The position numbers and the translations under genes are program-made. 64,000 nucleotides of DNA from Nocardia suismassiliense (lineage in GTDB: Bacteria; Actinomycetota; Actinomycetes; Mycobacteriales; Mycobacteriaceae), in assembly GCF_900269665.1 (NCBI RefSeq), contig NZ_LT985361.1:8121383-8185382 (forward strand), written 5' to 3'. The notes below the pieces were generated by a model that was not told where the DNA came from, did not search any database, and saw only the letters and a list, made by a program, of their open reading frames with translations. Of the stretch, positions 16,680 through 25,566 are shown in pieces (the first letter of the stretch is position 1; each line of letters starts with the position of its first letter).

Positions 16680-18473
16680 ATGCGAGAGTTCGAAGTCCCG
16701 GCTTCCTACACCATTCCGGAAGACGCGAACAATTCCGACAACGTCTTCCGGCATGCCGAGCAGTCGCCCGACGCGGTGCTGTTCAATGTGCCGGCCGGCA
16801 ACGGTGGCTGGCGGGATGTGACGGCCGCGGAGTTCGCGAAGACCGTCACCGGCGTCGCCAAGGGCTTGATCGCCTCGGGCATCGAACTCGGTGACCGGGT
16901 CGCCATCATGGCCCCCACCCGCTACGAGTGGGCCGTGCTCGACTTCGCCATCTGGGCCGTCGGCGGCTGCACCGTCGCCATCTACGACAGCTCGGCGGCC
17001 GAGCAGGCCAAGTGGATCCTGCAGGACTCCGCCACCAAGCTGCTGATCGTCGACAGCGACAAGCACCGCGCCACCATCGATGAGATCGAGGCGGGCGCGC
17101 TGACGGAGCTGAAGGAGACCCTGCAGATCGACAAGGGTGTCGTCGACGAGCTGATCAGCCGCGGCGCCGAGCTGGACGACCAGCTCGTGCACGACCGGCG
17201 CAAGCAGGTGAACGCCGCCTCGGCCGCCACCCTTATCTACACCTCCGGCACCACCGGTCGCCCCAAGGGCGTCATGCTCACCCACGCCAACCTGTACGCC
17301 GAGTCCAGGTCCGACGGGATCGCGCTGGCCACCTTCATCCGGCCGGGCAAGAAGACGCTGATGTTCCTGCCGCTGGCGCACGTCTTCGCCCGCGCGGTCG
17401 CGCTGGTCGCGTTCGACGCCAAGGTGACCGTCGCGCACACCTCCGACTGGTCCACCCTGGTCGACCAGTTCGGCACGTACAAGCCGCACTTCATCCTGTC
17501 GGTGCCGCGCGTGTTCGAGAAGGTGTTCAACAGCGCGAAGCAGAAGGCGCACGACGGCGGCAAGGGCAAGATCTTCGACGCCGCCGCGGACACCGCCATC
17601 GCGTGGAGCGAGGCGATCGACAACGGCGGTCCCGGGCTGGTGCTCAAGCTCAAGCACGCGCTGTTCGACAAGCTGGTCTACAGCAAGCTGCGCACCGCGC
17701 TCGGCGGCCAGTGCGACGCCGCGGTCTCCGGCGGCGGCCCGCTCGGCGCGCGCCTGGGCCACTTCTTCCGCGGCGTCGGCGTCACCATCTACGAGGGCTA
17801 CGGACTCACCGAGACCACCGCGGCGATCACCGTGAACACCCCCGAGAACATCCGGGTGGGTTCGGTGGGTCAGCCGATCCAGGGCCACGCCGCCAAGATC
17901 GCTGAGGACGGCGAGCTGCTGCTGCGCGGCTCGGTGGTGTTCGACGGCTACTGGGGTAACCCGGCGGCCACCGAGGAAGCCTTCCAGGACGGCTGGTTCA
18001 AGACCGGCGACCTCGGCGCCATCGACGCGGACGGCTTCATCACCATCACCGGCCGCAAGAAGGAACTCATCGTCACCGCGGGCGGCAAGAACGTGTCCCC
18101 CGCGCTGCTCGAGGACTCGCTGCGGGCGCACCCGCTGATCAGTCAGGTGATGGTGGTCGGCGACGGGCAGCCGTTCATCGCCGCGCTGATCACGCTGGAT
18201 CCGGAGGCGCTGCCGGGCTGGCAGAAGAACCACAACGTGCCCGCGGACACCCCGATCGAGAAGCTGATCGAGAACCCGGAGCTGGTCGCCGAGATCGACG
18301 CGGCGGTCGCCGAGACCAACAAGAAGGTCTCGCATGCCGAGGGGATCAAGAAGGTCAGCATCCTGCCGGTCGACTGGACGCAGGAGGGTGGCGAACTCAC
18401 CCCGAAGCTGTCGCTCAAGCGCGCGGTCGTGATGAAGCAGCACGCCGACGATGTAGCGAAGATCTACAGCTGA
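16680..18473 (+). CDS. fadD15: Long-chain fatty-acid-CoA ligase, FadD15 type
   Basis: 597 residues, the length of M. tuberculosis FadD15 (about 600). AMP-binding enzyme: P-loop YTSGTTGRPKG (about 187-197), GYGLTET, TGDLG and the GRKKELIVTAGGKN hinge near 460. It activates fatty acids to acyl-CoA through an acyl-adenylate. Homologues are single-domain cytoplasmic or membrane-associated enzymes. The gene is 119 bases from the esterase gene and has its own palindromic site, so it may be separately controlled, although mymA-type loci also end in an acyl-CoA synthetase (FadD13). A strong terminator follows. Confidence 0.92.
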   Translation: MREFEVPASYTIPEDANNSDNVFRHAEQSPDAVLFNVPAGNGGWRDVTAAEFAKTVTGVAKGLIASGIELGDRVAIMAPTRYEWAVLDFAIWAVGGCTVAIYDSSAAEQAKWILQDSATKLLIVDSDKHRATIDEIEAGALTELKETLQIDKGVVDELISRGAELDDQLVHDRRKQVNAASAATLIYTSGTTGRPKGVMLTHANLYAESRSDGIALATFIRPGKKTLMFLPLAHVFARAVALVAFDAKVTVAHTSDWSTLVDQFGTYKPHFILSVPRVFEKVFNSAKQKAHDGGKGKIFDAAADTAIAWSEAIDNGGPGLVLKLKHALFDKLVYSKLRTALGGQCDAAVSGGGPLGARLGHFFRGVGVTIYEGYGLTETTAAITVNTPENIRVGSVGQPIQGHAAKIAEDGELLLRGSVVFDGYWGNPAATEEAFQDGWFKTGDLGAIDADGFITITGRKKELIVTAGGKNVSPALLEDSLRAHPLISQVMVVGDGQPFIAALITLDPEALPGWQKNHNVPADTPIEKLIENPELVAEIDAAVAETNKKVSHAEGIKKVSILPVDWTQEGGELTPKLSLKRAVVMKQHADDVAKIYS

Positions 18474-18488
18474 GCTGAACCGCCTGGA

Positions 18489-18523
18489 GGCGTCGCCCGC
18501 GAGGTTTCCTCGCGTGCGGCGCC
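18489..18523 (+). terminator. Terminator after fadD15
   Basis: A 16-base GC-rich arm (GGCGTCGCCCGCGAGG) pairs with CCTCGCGTGCGGCGCC with two mismatches over a 3-base loop, starting 15 bases after the stop and followed by TTTC. Nothing else is recognised in the remaining ~230 bases before the next start. Confidence 0.8.
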
Positions 18524-18753
18524 TTTCGGCTATGTACAGGCGGCGATCCGGTCGGCTCTGGCTGCCGGTGGGCTAGCTCTGCACTCACCGGATCACAGCC
18601 GCCACTCGCGTCGCGATCCGATGCTCGGCCCGAGTTCCCTCGCGGCTCAGCCCGAGTCCTCTCGTGCGAGAAGACTTTTCGGCCTTTTGCGTCGCACCGA
18701 CTGCTGTTCGGGTTTCAATGGAGCAACCCCATCGCGAACCGGAGGTTGCTGAA

Positions 18754-19434
18754 ATGACTGATGGCGCAAGGAAATTGCTCGCCATGATCCAGGCGGAACT
18801 GGCGCCGCGGGACGCGGACAATCGACTCATACCGCTGATCACCACGGGTAAGGCGGCGCGGGCGGTGTTCGCCGCGATCGCCACCGAGGAGTGGCGGATC
18901 ACCAGCAGCGACTGGCGCAGCTTCCACGCGCTGGCGGCCCGGGCGGACCACCCGCATTCCCGCACCTTCTTCGGCATGCTCGCGCCGGGCGAACAGCAGG
19001 CGCAGGAGATGTTGCACGCACTGGTGGTGGCGGCCGGACGGGACCCGGGCACCGAACTGCCGCGCGCGGGCTGCCAAGCGTATGCCGCCTACATGGCCTG
19101 GCTGGCGCTGAACGGCGAACCGGCCGCGGTCGCCGCGGGCATCTTCGCGAATCTCGCCACCTTCGGCCGCTACTGCCGCGACGTCGCCGCGGCCATGCGC
19201 GAGCACTACGGCTTCGACGACGCCGCCTGCGCGTTCTTCGACCACTTCGCCGCGGACGCCCCGGAGGTCGAACAGCAAGCGCTGCGCGCCATCCAAGCCG
19301 GCATCGACTCCGCACGCCTCAACACCGACGAGGCACACCTCTACGCCCGCCTCTTCCAAAGCTACGAACTCATGTTCTGGAACACCCTCGCCGACGAGTT
19401 CGCCGAAGAACAAGATCAAGGGGAAGTGGTGTAG
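18754..19434 (+). CDS. TenA/THI-4-like (heme-oxygenase-fold) protein
   Basis: 226 residues, all-helical. The pattern (WRSFHALAARADHPHSRTFFGMLAPGEQQA; later ARLFQSYELMFWNTL) fits the TenA/PqqC/heme-oxygenase-like fold. TenA proteins hydrolyse thiamine breakdown products, but many distant actinobacterial members have no known activity and the key catalytic cysteine is not evident to me. The ATG was chosen because GGAGG lies 8 bases upstream; upstream in-frame ATGs lack this. It stands alone between a terminator and a molybdoenzyme gene. Confidence 0.65.
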   Translation: MTDGARKLLAMIQAELAPRDADNRLIPLITTGKAARAVFAAIATEEWRITSSDWRSFHALAARADHPHSRTFFGMLAPGEQQAQEMLHALVVAAGRDPGTELPRAGCQAYAAYMAWLALNGEPAAVAAGIFANLATFGRYCRDVAAAMREHYGFDDAACAFFDHFAADAPEVEQQALRAIQAGIDSARLNTDEAHLYARLFQSYELMFWNTLADEFAEEQDQGEVV

Positions 19435-19548
19435 GTATCGCGCGAGAGGCGCCGGGCTCAGTTCCCCATGATCTTGGTCGATTTCCCGCGCTATCGCCGT
19501 CATTGATTGGTCATATTCTGCGGGCGGCTCGGCAGTACGCTCGAGTTC

Positions 19549-21234
19549 ATGGCCAATCTGCGAGTGCGGGTCGCGGCTGGGATCGTCTCGGCAGCGGTGG
19601 CGCTCGGCGTCGCGGAGCTGCTCGCGGCGTTCTTCGGCGCCGACAGCGCACCCCTCAATGCCCTCGGCGCGACCGTGGTCGACCACACGCCCGACGGCAT
19701 TCGCGAATGGGCCATCAGCACTTTCGGCACCAGTGACAAGGCGGTGCTGTACGCCTGCATGGCGGTGGTCGCGGTGGTCGTCGCCGCGATTGCGGGTGCG
19801 GTCGAACGCACTTCGCGGGCAGCGGGTTCGGCGATCCTGGCCGTCTTCGGTGTGGTCGCGGTCTTCGCGGCGGTCGCACGGACCAGTGCGTCCGGTGCGC
19901 TGCCGACCATAGTCGGTGTGGGCGTGGGTATCTACGCACTGCGGTTTCTGACCCGGCGGATCGACGCCGCGCAGGAGGAGTTCGACAGCGACACGAGGAG
20001 TGGAAGTCGGCGCGCCGATAGCGAATCCGCCGGCGGAGCCGGTGCACCGGCGAGCAGCTCTGCGGACGGCGCAACCACCACCGATACGAGTGCGGCAACG
20101 TCAGATCCCGCCGGCGCGAGTGCGACAACCGCTGATCCCGTCGGTGCGAGCCGGGCGGCCGCGACTCCGGAGCGACGGCAGGTACTGCAAGGCCTGCTGG
20201 TGGTAGGCGGTCTGGCGGTGGTCACCGGCGTCGGCGGACGGTTGTTCGGGGTGCGGCGCAGCGATGTGTCGGGCGAGCGAGCGGCGGTCGAGTTACCGCA
20301 GCCGACTGCGCCGGAGGTGCCGATCGCGCCGGGCGCCGACCTGCGGGTCCCCGGCCTCACGCCTTACCTCACCGCCAACTCGGACTTCTACCGCATCGAC
20401 ACCGCGCTCATCGTGCCGCAGGTCTCCAAGGACGACTGGTCGCTGCGCATCCACGGCATGGTGGACCGGGAAATCCGGCTCACCTGGGCAGATTTGGCGA
20501 ATCGACCGGCCGTCGAGCGGCTGGTCACGCTGGCGTGCGTGTCGAATCCGGTCGGCGGCGACCTGATCGGCAACGCCCGCTGGCTCGGCTACCGGCTCGA
20601 TGAACTGCTCGCCGAAGCCGGTCCGCACCCCGACGCGGACATGGTGCTCTCGCACAGCACCGACGGCTGGACCGCGGGCACTCCGCTGTCGGTGCTCACC
20701 GACGGCCGCGACGCCCTGCTCGCCGTCGGCATGAACGGCGAACCACTGCCCGTGGTGCACGGCTATCCCGCCCGGCTGGTGGTCCCCGGACTCTTCGGCT
20801 ATGTCTCCGCGACGAAGTGGGTGACCGAACTGGAGGTCACCCGTTTCGATCGCGCCACCGCCTATTGGACTCGTCGCGGGTGGTCTGCCTTGGGCCCGGT
20901 CAAGACCGGCACCCGCATCGACACCCCGCGTCCCCGCGGCCGAATCAAGCAGGGCCGCACCGTCGTCGCGGGCGTCGCCTGGGCGCAACATCGCGGCGTC
21001 CGCACCGTGGAAGTGCAGATCGACAACGGCCCATGGCAGCCCGCCCGGCTGGCCGAAGAACACTCCATCGACACCTGGCGGCAATGGACCTTCGACTGGG
21101 ACGCCGCCCCGGGTCCGCACACCCTGCGCGCCCGCACCACCGACGGCACCGGCGAGCTGCAAACCGCCGAACGCCGCGACGTGGTCCCCGACGGCGCCAC
21201 CGGCTACCCCTCGGTCACCTTCCAGGTCAACTGA
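19549..21234 (+). CDS. Membrane-anchored molybdopterin-dependent oxidoreductase (sulfite-oxidase fold)
   Basis: 561 residues. The N-terminal ~120 residues contain several hydrophobic segments (about 6-26, 65-85, 90-120), then an Ala/Ser/Thr-rich linker and another hydrophobic segment near 205-220 (VLQGLLVVGGLAVV). The rest is an oxidoreductase molybdopterin domain: LVTLACVSNPVGGD holds the likely Mo-ligating Cys330, and LSVLTDGRDALLAVGMNGEPLPV..GYPARLVVPG is typical. A C-terminal Mo-co dimerisation (Ig-like) domain follows. The catalytic part should face outside the membrane. Homologues include sulfite-oxidase-like and nitrate-reductase-type proteins; substrate cannot be assigned. Monocistronic by position. 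Confidence 0.88.
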   Translation: MANLRVRVAAGIVSAAVALGVAELLAAFFGADSAPLNALGATVVDHTPDGIREWAISTFGTSDKAVLYACMAVVAVVVAAIAGAVERTSRAAGSAILAVFGVVAVFAAVARTSASGALPTIVGVGVGIYALRFLTRRIDAAQEEFDSDTRSGSRRADSESAGGAGAPASSSADGATTTDTSAATSDPAGASATTADPVGASRAAATPERRQVLQGLLVVGGLAVVTGVGGRLFGVRRSDVSGERAAVELPQPTAPEVPIAPGADLRVPGLTPYLTANSDFYRIDTALIVPQVSKDDWSLRIHGMVDREIRLTWADLANRPAVERLVTLACVSNPVGGDLIGNARWLGYRLDELLAEAGPHPDADMVLSHSTDGWTAGTPLSVLTDGRDALLAVGMNGEPLPVVHGYPARLVVPGLFGYVSATKWVTELEVTRFDRATAYWTRRGWSALGPVKTGTRIDTPRPRGRIKQGRTVVAGVAWAQHRGVRTVEVQIDNGPWQPARLAEEHSIDTWRQWTFDWDAAPGPHTLRARTTDGTGELQTAERRDVVPDGATGYPSVTFQVN

Positions 21235-21258
21235 ACCACGGCGAACTGTCCGCGCTGT

Positions 21259-21585
21259 TCACTGGCCGGAATCGCCGGAGAATCCGTCTCTGGCCTCGAT
21301 GCTGTCGAAGAAACCGGTATCGACCATGTCTTTCACCGCTAGTTCGATGTTCGAGGTGGTGACCTTTTTGAGAATTACCAGATTCGGTTCGGTGAAATAG
21401 AGACTGCCACCGGCGATCTCGTCTTCGATGGTTTGCCGCAATCGAGCCGGGTCATAGAAGGAGACCGGGAATACCGAGCCGTCGGCGAACGCGACTTCGA
21501 CATCGAGCCACCCCTTGTCCGCGGTCTCCGCCTCCCGTCGGCCGTGATACCCGTCCGGGAAAACGACGCGATAGTTCTCTGCCAT
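21259..21585 (-). CDS. Small conserved-looking hypothetical protein
   Basis: 108 residues with no signal peptide or membrane segment. A beta-rich N-terminal half (YRVVFPDGYHG, LDVEVAFADGSVFPVSFYDPARL) is followed by a helix-rich C-terminal half with ELAVKDMVDTGFF. I do not recognise the family. The ATG at MAENYRVV was chosen because upstream codons look like non-coding sequence. It converges with the molybdoenzyme gene 24 bases away and is separated from the MFS gene by a terminator-like hairpin. Confidence 0.6.
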   Translation of the reverse strand: MAENYRVVFPDGYHGRREAETADKGWLDVEVAFADGSVFPVSFYDPARLRQTIEDEIAGGSLYFTEPNLVILKKVTTSNIELAVKDMVDTGFFDSIEARDGFSGDSGQ

Positions 21586-21658
21586 ACCTGAACAACCCCC
21601 ACCGGCTCCCACGCCGCGTTCGGCAACGACGTGCGGACAGCTTACGGTCCGCGAGCGG

Positions 21659-21696
21659 CACTGCGCCCACGAAACGAATGTCCGTGCGGCGCAGTG
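21659..21696 (-). terminator. Terminator downstream of the MFS gene
   Basis: CACTGCGC and GCGCAGTG form a perfect 8-bp stem, 12 bases past the MFS stop on the minus strand. Confidence 0.6.
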
Positions 21697-21707
21697 GCAC
21701 CGAATTG

Positions 21708-23189
21708 TCAGCCGGTCAGCGACTCCGCTTTGGCAGGCGCATCCTTCGCGTCGGCCACCGGAGCTTTGCCGTGCCGAATGAACAGGGCCGAGGCGATAAC
21801 GCCGATCAGCAGGATGCCCGCCGGTAGCAGCATTGATTGGCCCAGTGCGGTACTGAACGATTCCTTGACGAATTCGGGGATGGGGCCTTGGCCGGCACCA
21901 CCTTCGGCTACTTTGCCGCCACCCAGTCCGTTGGCCGACATCCGGGCGGCGATCAAGGCGCTGATCGCCGCGCTTCCGAGCACCGAACCCACCTGGCGGG
22001 TGGTGTTGTAGACGCCCGCACCCGCACCGGCCTGCTGCACCGGCAGGTTGTGCGTGGCGGTGGTCGCGAGCGGACCCCAGATGCACGAGTTCGCGAAACC
22101 GGCCAGCGCGGCGGACACCAGGAACCAGATGACGGGCGCATCCGGCGTCATCAGCGCCGAGAACCAGAACACCGACACCGCGAACAACGCGAACCCGGCG
22201 GTCGGCAGGATCCGCGGGTGCAGGCGGTTGGCGAACCGGCCTACGAACGGCGCGAACACCAGGGTGACGATCGCCATCGGCGCGAACACCAGGGCCGACT
22301 CGGTCGGCGACATCTCGCGCACCGCCTGCAGATAGAAGTAGGACGGCACACTGAACGCGGTGACGGTGGCGCCCATCGCGGCGATGGCGGTGTTGGACAG
22401 CGCGAAGTTGCGTTCCTTGAACAACTTCAGTGGCAGCAGCGGCTCGCCGGTATTACGCGCCTGGTTCACCGCGAAGGCGGCGAGCACGAGTACGCCGGCA
22501 CCGATCACCAGCCAGATCCGCAGTGACCAGTCGTTGCTGTTGCCCTCCTGGATGCCGAACACCAGCAGGAACATGCCGACGGCGCTGAGCAGCACGCCGG
22601 GGATGTCGAACTTGTGCCGGTTGGTCGGCAGCGCGGGCACCAGCCAGGCGGCCAGCGCGAAGGCGACGATGCCGATCGGCACGTTGACGAAGAAGATCCA
22701 CTTCCAGCCGAGGCCGTCGACCAGCACCCCGCCGAGGATCGGCCCGACCAGTGTCGCGAGCCCGGCCACGCCGCCCCACAGGCCCATGGCCGCGCCGCGC
22801 TTGTCCGGCGGGAAGGTACGGGTGATCACCGCCATGGTCTGCGGCGTCATCAGCGCGGCACCGATGCCCTGGGCGGCCCGCGCGGCGATCAGCATGCCGA
22901 TGGTGCCGGACAGGCCGCACCACAGCGACGCCGCGGTGAACACGGTCAGGCCGATCAGGTAGATGTTCTTGGGGCCGAAGCGATCACCGAGCCTGCCGGT
23001 GACCAGCAGCGGCACCGCGTAGGTCAGCAGGTACGCGCTGGTCACCCAGATCACCTTGGAGATGTCGGCGTGCAGATCCTCCATGATGGCCGGGTTGGCG
23101 ACCGCGACAATCGTCATGTCGAGCAGGATCATGAAGAAGCCGACAACCAGCGCGGTGAGCGCCAGCCACGGATTGCGTTGAGTGGTCAT
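21708..23189 (-). CDS. DHA2 (14-TMS) MFS drug-efflux transporter
   Basis: 493 residues with about 14 hydrophobic segments. Motif A-like LGDRFGPKN and the N-terminal FFMILLDMTIVAVANPAI, with the acidic residue in TM1, are typical of EmrB/QacA-type multidrug transporters; the C-terminus is a short polar tail. I chose MTTQRNPW; an alternative ATG 22 codons upstream overlaps the stop of the PadR gene (TGATG) and would imply translational coupling. Adjacency to a PadR regulator with a clear operator suggests drug-inducible expression, as for LmrR-type systems. Proton-coupled export; substrates unknown. Confidence 0.9.
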   Translation of the reverse strand: MTTQRNPWLALTALVVGFFMILLDMTIVAVANPAIMEDLHADISKVIWVTSAYLLTYAVPLLVTGRLGDRFGPKNIYLIGLTVFTAASLWCGLSGTIGMLIAARAAQGIGAALMTPQTMAVITRTFPPDKRGAAMGLWGGVAGLATLVGPILGGVLVDGLGWKWIFFVNVPIGIVAFALAAWLVPALPTNRHKFDIPGVLLSAVGMFLLVFGIQEGNSNDWSLRIWLVIGAGVLVLAAFAVNQARNTGEPLLPLKLFKERNFALSNTAIAAMGATVTAFSVPSYFYLQAVREMSPTESALVFAPMAIVTLVFAPFVGRFANRLHPRILPTAGFALFAVSVFWFSALMTPDAPVIWFLVSAALAGFANSCIWGPLATTATHNLPVQQAGAGAGVYNTTRQVGSVLGSAAISALIAARMSANGLGGGKVAEGGAGQGPIPEFVKESFSTALGQSMLLPAGILLIGVIASALFIRHGKAPVADAKDAPAKAESLTG

Positions 23190-23254
23190 GGATTCGACAG
23201 TTCCTATCTCGGAGGTTCCCGCTGACGGGCGAACGAAGTCGGTGCGCCGCGGCA

Positions 23255-23944
23255 TCAAGGCGGTGCCCCCGCGCCGCGGCGGATCTTGGTCACCGGCGGC
23301 ACCCCGGTGAGGTCATCACTGGTCCAGCCTTTGTGGTGCTTGACGGGCCGATCGCCGGTGGCCGTGTCGAAGTCCTCCCATTCGAGCGCCCCACTGGCCA
23401 ATTCGACGAGGAAGCTCTCGAGCCAGGCGATCTCGGCGCCGAGCATGGCGTGCAGGTACGGCAGCGCGATGACGTAGCGGCGCGGCACCCCGCGCTCGCC
23501 CGCCCAGCCGATCATCAGCTCGACCTCGGCCAGTTCGGTTTTCAGGTGCTCGGCCCGCTCCCGCAGGATCGCGAGCACCTCGTCCTTGGGCAGGTTGTGT
23601 GATTCGCCGAGCGCGATCGGGAACACCGGATACTCCGGGACGGGACAGCGCAGGATCTCGGCGATCCGGCTGCGCAGCGCCGCGCGGCCTTGCTCGGTGA
23701 TGCGGTAGGTGGTGCGTTCGGGCCGGTTGCCCTCCCGGTCCACCCCTTCGGCCTGCACCAAACCGTGCTCGGCCAGCCGGGTCACCGTGTGATACAGCGA
23801 GCCGGGCCGCACCTTGACCAGTACATCTTCCCGGCGCGCGATGAGCAGTTGATACATCTCGTACGGGTGCATGGGCTGCTCCTCGAGCAGCGCGAGCACA
23901 GCGATCGCCAGTGGCGTCACTGCCGGACGCGCTTGCTGCGCCAT
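23255..23944 (-). CDS. PadR-family transcriptional regulator
   Basis: 229 residues. The N-terminal winged helix is diagnostic (LALLEEQPMHPYEMYQLL, then RPGSLYHTVTRLAEHGLV), followed by a helical C-terminal dimerisation domain (ELAEVELMIGWAGERG). The ATG with GGAAGG 8 bases upstream was chosen over two nearby in-frame starts. It precedes the MFS gene in the same direction, with touching ends, so both form one operon. A near-perfect palindrome about 100 bases upstream is the probable operator. PadR repressors of this type often bind the drug exported by the neighbouring pump. Confidence 0.92.
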   Translation of the reverse strand: MAQQARPAVTPLAIAVLALLEEQPMHPYEMYQLLIARREDVLVKVRPGSLYHTVTRLAEHGLVQAEGVDREGNRPERTTYRITEQGRAALRSRIAEILRCPVPEYPVFPIALGESHNLPKDEVLAILRERAEHLKTELAEVELMIGWAGERGVPRRYVIALPYLHAMLGAEIAWLESFLVELASGALEWEDFDTATGDRPVKHHKGWTSDDLTGVPPVTKIRRGAGAPP

Positions 23945-24034
23945 TTCCATCACCTTCCGCAGATCGCTCGCGCGTGGTCAGCGCCCGAGCCGGAGTCATC
24001 GGCCCGCGAGGCGAACGTAGCCCCGGCTTCCGAC

Positions 24035-24066
24035 ATACTCCACACTAAATACTCCACGTGGAATAT
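24035..24066. promoter_or_regulatory. Probable PadR operator: 18-bp palindrome plus a repeated half-site
   Basis: ATACTCCACGTGGAATAT (24049-24066) is palindromic except for one position pair, centred on CACGTG. Its left half ATACTCCAC recurs exactly at 24035-24043, 14 bases upstream. The site lies about 90-120 bases before the PadR start in otherwise GC-rich DNA. Confidence 0.75.
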
Positions 24067-24133
24067 ACGGTGCGGAACAATGCGATCGCAAGACCTGGTC
24101 ATCAGGCTCAGAAGTGATCGCGGGCACAGCAAA

Positions 24134-24161
24134 CCGGCCCCCGACATCAGTCGGAGGCCGG
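24134..24161 (-). terminator. Terminator of the compatible-solute ABC operon
   Basis: CCGGCCCCCGAC pairs with GTCGGAGGCCGG (one mismatch) over a 4-base loop, 24 bases past the last stop on the minus strand. Confidence 0.7.
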
Positions 24162-24184
24162 GCTGAACTGGACTGTTCGGCGGC

Positions 24185-24901
24185 TCAGCCGGTGGTTCGC
24201 ACGCTGAGGTCAGGGGCAACCGGCAGGACAGTGGCGCGACGAAGCCGCCCGGTGCCCGGCGTGCTCGCCCACACGGCCACGGCGAGCAACCCGTCGAGGA
24301 CCATGGCCAGCACCGCGACCAGCAGCGCGCCGACGAGAACCCGGTCGTACCGGTAGAGGCTGATGCCGTCGAAGATGTAGCGGCCGAGCCCGCCGAGGTT
24401 GACGTAGGCCGCGATGGTCGCGGTGGCCACGACCTGCAGGGTGGCGCCGCGCAGACCGGTGAGCAGGATCGGCATGGCGTTGGGCACCTCGACCCGGAAC
24501 AGGATCTGGGTCTCGGTCATGCCCATGGCGCGCGAGGCGTCGACGACATCGGCGGGCACATTGGCGATTCCGGCGTAGGCCCCGGCCAGCAGCGGCGGAA
24601 TGCCCACCGTCACCAGGGCGAGCAGCGGCGGGATCAAACCGAGGCCGAGGCCGAGCACCAGAAAGGTGAGCAGGCCGAGCGTCGGCAGCGCCCGCATGGC
24701 GTTCGCGAAGCCGACGAGCACGGCCGCACCACGTTTGCTGTGCCCGATCACCAGGCCGAGCGGCAGCGCGACCGCGGCGGACGCGACGATGGTGAGGAAG
24801 CTGTACCAAAGATGTTCGGCGACACGGTGTTCGATGCCCGCGGGGCCGTTCCAGTTCGCGCCGTCGGTGAGATAGTGCCAAGCATCGATGAAAAGGTTCA
24901 T
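24185..24901 (-). CDS. OpuC/ProW-type ABC permease (second)
   Basis: 238 residues with about six membrane segments. The EAA-type loop (DASRAMGMTETQILFRVEVPNAMPILLTGLRGA) is characteristic of quaternary-amine (glycine betaine, choline, carnitine) importers. The ATG overlaps the stop of the preceding permease gene by 4 bases (ATGA). Together the two permeases would form the transmembrane heterodimer for the adjacent ATPase and binding protein. Last gene of the operon. Confidence 0.92.
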   Translation of the reverse strand: MNLFIDAWHYLTDGANWNGPAGIEHRVAEHLWYSFLTIVASAAVALPLGLVIGHSKRGAAVLVGFANAMRALPTLGLLTFLVLGLGLGLIPPLLALVTVGIPPLLAGAYAGIANVPADVVDASRAMGMTETQILFRVEVPNAMPILLTGLRGATLQVVATATIAAYVNLGGLGRYIFDGISLYRYDRVLVGALLVAVLAMVLDGLLAVAVWASTPGTGRLRRATVLPVAPDLSVRTTG

Positions 24902-25566
24902 GCCGCAACGCCTTTCGCCTGCGCCGAGCGCGCGTCGGCCCGCACCCATGGCGTGGCCCAGCGGCCGAGCGCGTAGACGAGGCGGTCGAAGATCAGGGCC
25001 AGCGCCAAGATCACGATGATGCCGGCGACGATCTCGTCCGGATAGTCACGCTGGTAACCCTGGGTGAACAGTTTGCCGACGCCGCCGACCCCGATCAGCG
25101 CGCCGACCGACACCATGGCGATATTGGTGACCACCACCACCCGCAGGCTGGACACGAAAACCGGGATGGCCAGCGGCATGTCGACGGTCAGCGTGCGCCG
25201 CAGCGAGCTGAACCCGACCGCGTCGGCGGCGTCGATCACCTCGGCGGACACCGAATCCAGCGCGGCGGGCACGGCGATCACCAGCAGCGCGGTCGAGTAC
25301 ACGGTCAGCGCGATGATCACGTTCAACGGGTCGATCGTCGAAATCCCGACCAACGGTGGGATGATCACGAACAGCGCGAGCGACGGAATGGTGTACGCCA
25401 GGCTCGCCACGGTCACCGTCATCCGGCGCAGCCAAGAGACCCGGCGCACCAGCGCACCCACCGGCACCGCGATCACCAGGCCGAGCACCAGCGGCACCAG
25501 CGCCAGGTAGAGATGGGTTCTGGTGAACCCCATGATCTCGGCGAAGTTGTCGATCAGGTACCTCAC
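24898..25566 (-). CDS. OpuC/ProW-type ABC permease (first)
   Basis: 222 residues, GTG start overlapping the ATPase stop (GTGA). Multiple membrane segments and a quaternary-amine-type coupling loop (DAADAVGFSSLRRTLTVDMPLAIPVFVSSLRVV). It pairs with the following permease; both are shorter than E. coli ProW and lack its long N-terminal extension, as usual in OpuC-type systems. Confidence 0.92.
   Translation of the reverse strand: MRYLIDNFAEIMGFTRTHLYLALVPLVLGLVIAVPVGALVRRVSWLRRMTVTVASLAYTIPSLALFVIIPPLVGISTIDPLNVIIALTVYSTALLVIAVPAALDSVSAEVIDAADAVGFSSLRRTLTVDMPLAIPVFVSSLRVVVVTNIAMVSVGALIGVGGVGKLFTQGYQRDYPDEIVAGIIVILALALIFDRLVYALGRWATPWVRADARSAQAKGVAA

Noticed and set aside
16530..18443. A 637-codon minus-strand frame opposite fadD15
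   Set aside because: The plus-strand product has all AMP-binding motifs at the right length, so the antisense frame is a shadow.
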